From DASRWI01 sp035654655 (lineage in GTDB: Bacteria > Bacteroidota > Ignavibacteria > Ignavibacteriales > Ignavibacteriaceae): DNA of 64,000 nt. The stretch covers positions 62,001 through 126,000 of the forward strand of contig DASRWI010000032.1 of the NCBI GenBank assembly GCA_035654655.1. Reading direction: 5' to 3'. Shown piece by piece: positions 60,166 to 64,000 of the stretch. The position numbers and the translations under genes are program-made. A model generated the notes under the pieces. It was given only the letters and a program-made list of their open reading frames with translations, did no database searches and was not told where the DNA came from. Numbering within the stretch: position 1 is the stretch's first letter; every line of letters starts with the position of its first letter.

Positions 60166-63100
60166 ATGAACAAATATCTCCTTATTTTTCTATCACTAGC
60201 GATATTCCATAGTTTATCCTTTGGGCAAAACTATAAAGTCATAGAATCAAATACATCTTATACAATTATCGAGTATGATTTTACAAATAAATATCAAATA
60301 AAAGATACTCTGGTTGATGGTAATGTTCTAAGTTTTATTAAAGGAGATAAATTTAATTTAAGAAAACCCGGTGAACCATGGCTGCCAAACGTGTTTGTAA
60401 GTTTAGGTGTTCCTCAAGGTTCAAATACGAGAGTTACTATTTTGAATAAAGAACAAGTTGAATTTTCTAATAAATTCATTGTCCCAACTCCTGAAAACGA
60501 TCCCGAAGTTATTAAGCCCGACTTTAAAAATCCTGATGTAAGTATTTATCAAACAAATAATTATTTCCCGACTTCAGCAGCTATCATTGATAACGATTTT
60601 ACAATGAGATATATAAGAGTAAATGTAGTAGCAGTTGCTCCTTTTCAATTTAATCCTGTTACGAGAAAATTAATCTTTAATAAGAAAATTAGAGTAAGAG
60701 TAGACCATCCTGAAAGTGGTGATGAAGTTGAAGGACAATATATTGATGATGCAAACTCTGTCCAATTTGTTGAAAATAATTTAATAAATAAAACAGTTGC
60801 TAAAAATTGGGTTAGAGCAAGATTAAAAGGAAATAATCCTTTAGAAGAATATTGGTATTCTCCATCGAAAGATTTTATAAAAATATACTTAAAGGAAAAA
60901 GGAATATACAAATTAACGTTTGAACAGCTTGTTCAAGCAGGAATGCCTTCAGTAGTTACAGATTCTTTAATCGCTATATATTGTAACGGGGCTATGGTTC
61001 CTTATATATTTAAGGATGTAAATTATGATAGCATATTCAACCAGGGTGACTATATTCAATTTGTTGGATTTCCACCAACCCCTACTGCATATACAACAGT
61101 AAATATTTACAACAATAGTAATGTTTATTGGTTTACTTATAACAACAATGAAAATGGGTTAAGATTTCAGTATAAGGATGCAAATCCTATTTGGTATGAG
61201 AAGGATTATACAAGTACAATTGAAACGATGCATTATGAAAAAGATTCTCTTTATGAAAGATTAGGATATGCCTTAAATGACCAGAGAGATTATTGGTATT
61301 GGGGAAAAGCAGCATCTCAGCAGGGAAATGCTCTTTCCGTTTTTGAAGGTAGATTTCCGGGTTTGGCAAATTTTAAATCGGATTCAAATAATATAAATAT
61401 AAGAGTTGAATTACACGGACTTACAGCAATAAACGCCTGCTCAGAAGATCATCACGCAGCTATATATTTAACTGACAGATTTATTGGTGATGCATATTGG
61501 GATGGACAAAATAAATATCTTTTTGAAACTCCAATTACTTTAAATGATACCTTAAATATTTATCCTGATGGAAATTATATTAAGGTTAAAGCTGATGGTG
61601 GTTTATGTGCTTATGGTAATGATGAAATTAGAATAAATTGGTTTGAAATTGATTATTGGAAAGATTTGAGATCTATAGGTGGAAATCATTTAACTTTTAA
61701 AAGTGTTCCCGGTTCATTCGGACAAACTAAATTCTGGACCTACATATGGAATACTGATACAGTAAATATTTTTGTGCCTCAAAAAAATCAGATATCCCGA
61801 TTGCCTGTCCTAACTGACTCAGACAAATCTGTGGTTTTTACTGATTCAGTTAAAGAATTGACAGAATATTTTTGTGCAGATGATAATTATTTCTTAACTC
61901 CGGATTCTTTAGTTAAAGATACTCCTTCTGATTTAAGAAATTTATCTAATTCAGCTGATTATATTATTATTGCTCACCCTAAATTTAAATCAAATGCTGA
62001 AGATTTAATGGCTTTCAGACAGGCAGCTTTTCTTGATTCAAGTATTACAAATCCCAGAGTTAAAATTGTTTATACTAATGAGATTTATGATGAATTTTCA
62101 TATGGTTTACTTAATCCTTATGCATTAAAAGATTTTGTTAAATATGCATTTGAATCCTGGGTAAAACCTGCTCCTATGTATGTAATTCTTTTGGGAGATA
62201 TGAGTTATGATTATAGAGAACTAAGCAGTCTAAACAAAAAGAATTATGTGCCTTCTTTGCCTTATCATGTTTCTGGTTATGGACAAGCTGTAAGTGATAA
62301 CTTAATTGTTGCTGTTTCAGGAGCGGATCCAATTCCTGATTTGGCGATAGGCCGTTTATCTTTAGAATCTATTGAAGAAGGAAATATATTAATAGATAAG
62401 ATAAAACATTATCCTGCTGATAATGACAAAGCCTGGAAGAAAAATATTTTGTTGCTATCATCAGGTATGAATGCAGAAGATGAGAATAGATATGGTTTTA
62501 ATGATGCGAATATAAAATTAGAAAACTCTTATATTACTCCAAATGGATTTACAGGAACAAAAGTTTTTAGATATCCTAACAGACCTGAATATCTTCCATA
62601 TAAAGGTGAAGGACCTGAAATAAGAGCTCAGATTACCAAGGGTGCAAACATTGTTAATTACTATGGACACGGAGGTGGGTATCAATGGGATTTAGTATTC
62701 ACTAATGATGATATCTATGCTCTTGAAAATGGTGGACGCTTACCTGTTGTTTTTAGTGTTACCTGCTATACTGCTCACTTTGATAATCAGGATGTTTTTG
62801 GTGAACAATTTATTAAAGTACCTAACAAGGGTGCTATAGGATTTTTTGGTAGTTCCGGATTAACTTTATGGGTAGTTGGTCCATACATTAACGAAATTAT
62901 TTTTGGTGAAATATTATCTAATAAAAATTATAATATTGGTAAATCAATAATGTTTGGAAAAGCAGCTGTTGCTAATTTTTCATATCATTATTTAGACCAG
63001 GTAACATTGCTTACATATCTTGGTGACCCTGGTATGAATTTAGCATTTCCCAATAAACCTGATTTTAACATCAAGTCCTCAGATATTAATATTGAAAGAG

Positions 63101-64000
63101 AAAATATTCTAGTTAATGACACTGTTGATGTTAAAGTGAAAATGAGAAACTTTGGAATAAACTTTCCTGAAGATTCAGTTACTGTTGAACTTTCTGCTGT
63201 TTCTCCTGATACCAGTTATATAATTGGTGTAATTAAAAGACCTTCATTCTCACAGGAAGATTCACTTGTATTCAAATGGGTTCCAACTATCGGAGGTTTA
63301 TTCGAATTAACTGCTAAAGTTAATCAAACTGACATAATTGCTGAAATGGATGGTACCGATAACACTGCAACCATAACTCATCCCGTTTTTGATATAAGTG
63401 ACCCTGCAATAATTTCTCCAATAGATGGTTTTAGTACAGATTCATCAAAGGCGAATTTCCTTATTGCGGATATTGGATATTATGTTGGTATCGATCTTTA
63501 TTATAACATACAAATAGATACCTCTGCTTTAATTGGTGAAAATCCAATGTTTAACATTAACAACATTGTCCCTTCTGAAGGAAGCCTTAAATATACAACA
63601 ACCGATCTTCCAAGAGGTGTTTATTTTTGGAGAGCAAGAATTTTTGATGGTCAAAAATATGGGGTGTGGAGTCCTGTAAGAAGTTTCATAATCGATGATA
63701 ATCCTGTAAAAGGTTATTTAGCAAAAAATGAAGCTCTTAAAACATTTAGCACTTACAATATTAATTATAATCCTGTTGAAAAGAATTTAATACTTAATAA
63801 TGACTATCTACCACCACGACCAAGTGATGAAAGATTTTTAGAAGATATTTTTGTAGATAGTACCTTCTCACAAATGGATAGTACTGGCTTAACAGCATTT
63901 ACAACTGATGGTACCTATTTCTATTTTGGAAATATTTGGTACTATGCTGTAAATAACAATCCGCAAGGAAGAACTCCTATTTATAAAATAGGAACAGGCA
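60166..64000 (+). CDS. C25 (gingipain-like) peptidase, 3' end outside window
   Basis: ATG 60166 opens a frame that stays open to the window edge, 1278 codons. A signal peptide (MNKYLLIFLSLAIFHSLSFGQ) is followed by a gingipain-propeptide-like region (LRKPGEPWLPNVFVSLGVPQG). The C25 catalytic domain has His835 in YYGHGGG and Cys867 in SVTCYTAH, again 32 apart, and ALGDMSYDYRE-type motif ILLGDMSYDYRELS. CARDB-like and FN3-like modules follow (VKVKMRNFGINFPED, YFWRARIFDGQKYGVWS). The last visible part (AFTTDGTYFYFGN ... PIYKIGTG) resembles a propeller blade, unlike the first C25 protein. It could be the PorU sortase homologue or a secreted peptidase; the missing C-terminus decides. Confidence 0.85.
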   Translation, partial: MNKYLLIFLSLAIFHSLSFGQNYKVIESNTSYTIIEYDFTNKYQIKDTLVDGNVLSFIKGDKFNLRKPGEPWLPNVFVSLGVPQGSNTRVTILNKEQVEFSNKFIVPTPENDPEVIKPDFKNPDVSIYQTNNYFPTSAAIIDNDFTMRYIRVNVVAVAPFQFNPVTRKLIFNKKIRVRVDHPESGDEVEGQYIDDANSVQFVENNLINKTVAKNWVRARLKGNNPLEEYWYSPSKDFIKIYLKEKGIYKLTFEQLVQAGMPSVVTDSLIAIYCNGAMVPYIFKDVNYDSIFNQGDYIQFVGFPPTPTAYTTVNIYNNSNVYWFTYNNNENGLRFQYKDANPIWYEKDYTSTIETMHYEKDSLYERLGYALNDQRDYWYWGKAASQQGNALSVFEGRFPGLANFKSDSNNINIRVELHGLTAINACSEDHHAAIYLTDRFIGDAYWDGQNKYLFETPITLNDTLNIYPDGNYIKVKADGGLCAYGNDEIRINWFEIDYWKDLRSIGGNHLTFKSVPGSFGQTKFWTYIWNTDTVNIFVPQKNQISRLPVLTDSDKSVVFTDSVKELTEYFCADDNYFLTPDSLVKDTPSDLRNLSNSADYIIIAHPKFKSNAEDLMAFRQAAFLDSSITNPRVKIVYTNEIYDEFSYGLLNPYALKDFVKYAFESWVKPAPMYVILLGDMSYDYRELSSLNKKNYVPSLPYHVSGYGQAVSDNLIVAVSGADPIPDLAIGRLSLESIEEGNILIDKIKHYPADNDKAWKKNILLLSSGMNAEDENRYGFNDANIKLENSYITPNGFTGTKVFRYPNRPEYLPYKGEGPEIRAQITKGANIVNYYGHGGGYQWDLVFTNDDIYALENGGRLPVVFSVTCYTAHFDNQDVFGEQFIKVPNKGAIGFFGSSGLTLWVVGPYINEIIFGEILSNKNYNIGKSIMFGKAAVANFSYHYLDQVTLLTYLGDPGMNLAFPNKPDFNIKSSDINIERENILVNDTVDVKVKMRNFGINFPEDSVTVELSAVSPDTSYIIGVIKRPSFSQEDSLVFKWVPTIGGLFELTAKVNQTDIIAEMDGTDNTATITHPVFDISDPAIISPIDGFSTDSSKANFLIADIGYYVGIDLYYNIQIDTSALIGENPMFNINNIVPSEGSLKYTTTDLPRGVYFWRARIFDGQKYGVWSPVRSFIIDDNPVKGYLAKNEALKTFSTYNINYNPVEKNLILNNDYLPPRPSDERFLEDIFVDSTFSQMDSTGLTAFTTDGTYFYFGNIWYYAVNNNPQGRTPIYKIGTG

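Noticed and set aside
1..64000. tRNA or rRNA genes, prophage, insertion sequence with transposase
   Set aside because: No such gene was recognised on either strand; the only structural RNA seen is rnpB, and the mobile-type signals are short non-coding repeats.

Overview
The window is AT-rich, densely packed bacterial chromosome. It most likely comes from the Ignavibacteria/Melioribacter side of the Bacteroidota-Chlorobiota group. The evidence is: several secreted proteins ending in a type IX secretion (T9SS) sorting domain of the NYPNPFNP type; two gingipain-like C25 peptidases; the long, domain-inserted form of IspG; many secreted proteins with signal peptides ending in ...SQ or ...AQ; few Shine-Dalgarno sites; and short palindromic intergenic repeats. 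No 16S rRNA, tRNA or other taxonomic marker RNA is present apart from rnpB, so the placement is an inference.

Layout. 1-1330: end of a polysaccharide/glycosyltransferase locus (GT4, then WecG/TagA GT26). 1433-8882: a giant C25 peptidase, a small T9SS cargo protein and an outer-membrane barrel. 8920-15145: housekeeping and regulation (HAD phosphatase, phosphoesterase-propeller, rRNA methyltransferase, GlsB, MarR, sirtuin, YhaM-like nuclease). 15411-17755: small unknown proteins and a low-complexity secreted protein with a Spy/CpxP-like C-terminus. 17776-28214: core information and isoprenoid genes (ferredoxin, dnaG, ispG, Nif3-like, zinc ribbon, rnpB, recJ, yebC, ruvC, ruvA). 28215-34832: reverse-strand block (FAH-family, secreted protein, clpX, TPR protein, pdxJ), with a 786-bp repeat-rich gap before pdxJ. 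35110-38552: T9SS cargo proteins (beta-helix, seven-repeat propeller). 38658-40794: groESL with a CIRCE operator over its promoter. 40844-44890: a beta-helix protein and a TPR/tandem AAA+ protein. 45263-51910: a seven-gene hdrCBA-flx operon, predicted to be an NADH-linked, flavin-based electron-bifurcating complex. 52022-54106: a T9SS propeller gene broken by one in-frame TGA. 54107-54740: repeat-rich gap. 54741-60074: a surface-glycan locus (aminotransferase, sugar-1-phosphate transferase, membrane dehydratase, Wzi-like barrel). 60166-end: a second C25 peptidase running off the window.

How the parts fit. Extracellular work (peptidases, beta-helix proteins, propellers) goes through T9SS, whose cargo in other organisms is attached to a surface polysaccharide, so the glycan genes at both ends are plausible partners. 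Energy metabolism is represented by the Hdr-Flx operon, which points to an anaerobic or facultative, thiol/NADH/ferredoxin-balancing lifestyle. The most unusual non-coding material lies at 33476-34098: six evenly spaced palindromes with compensatory stem changes, a repeat element, a duplicated and mostly synonymously diverged copy of the 3' end of pdxJ, and a REPIN-like pair. A related repeat recurs near 54507.
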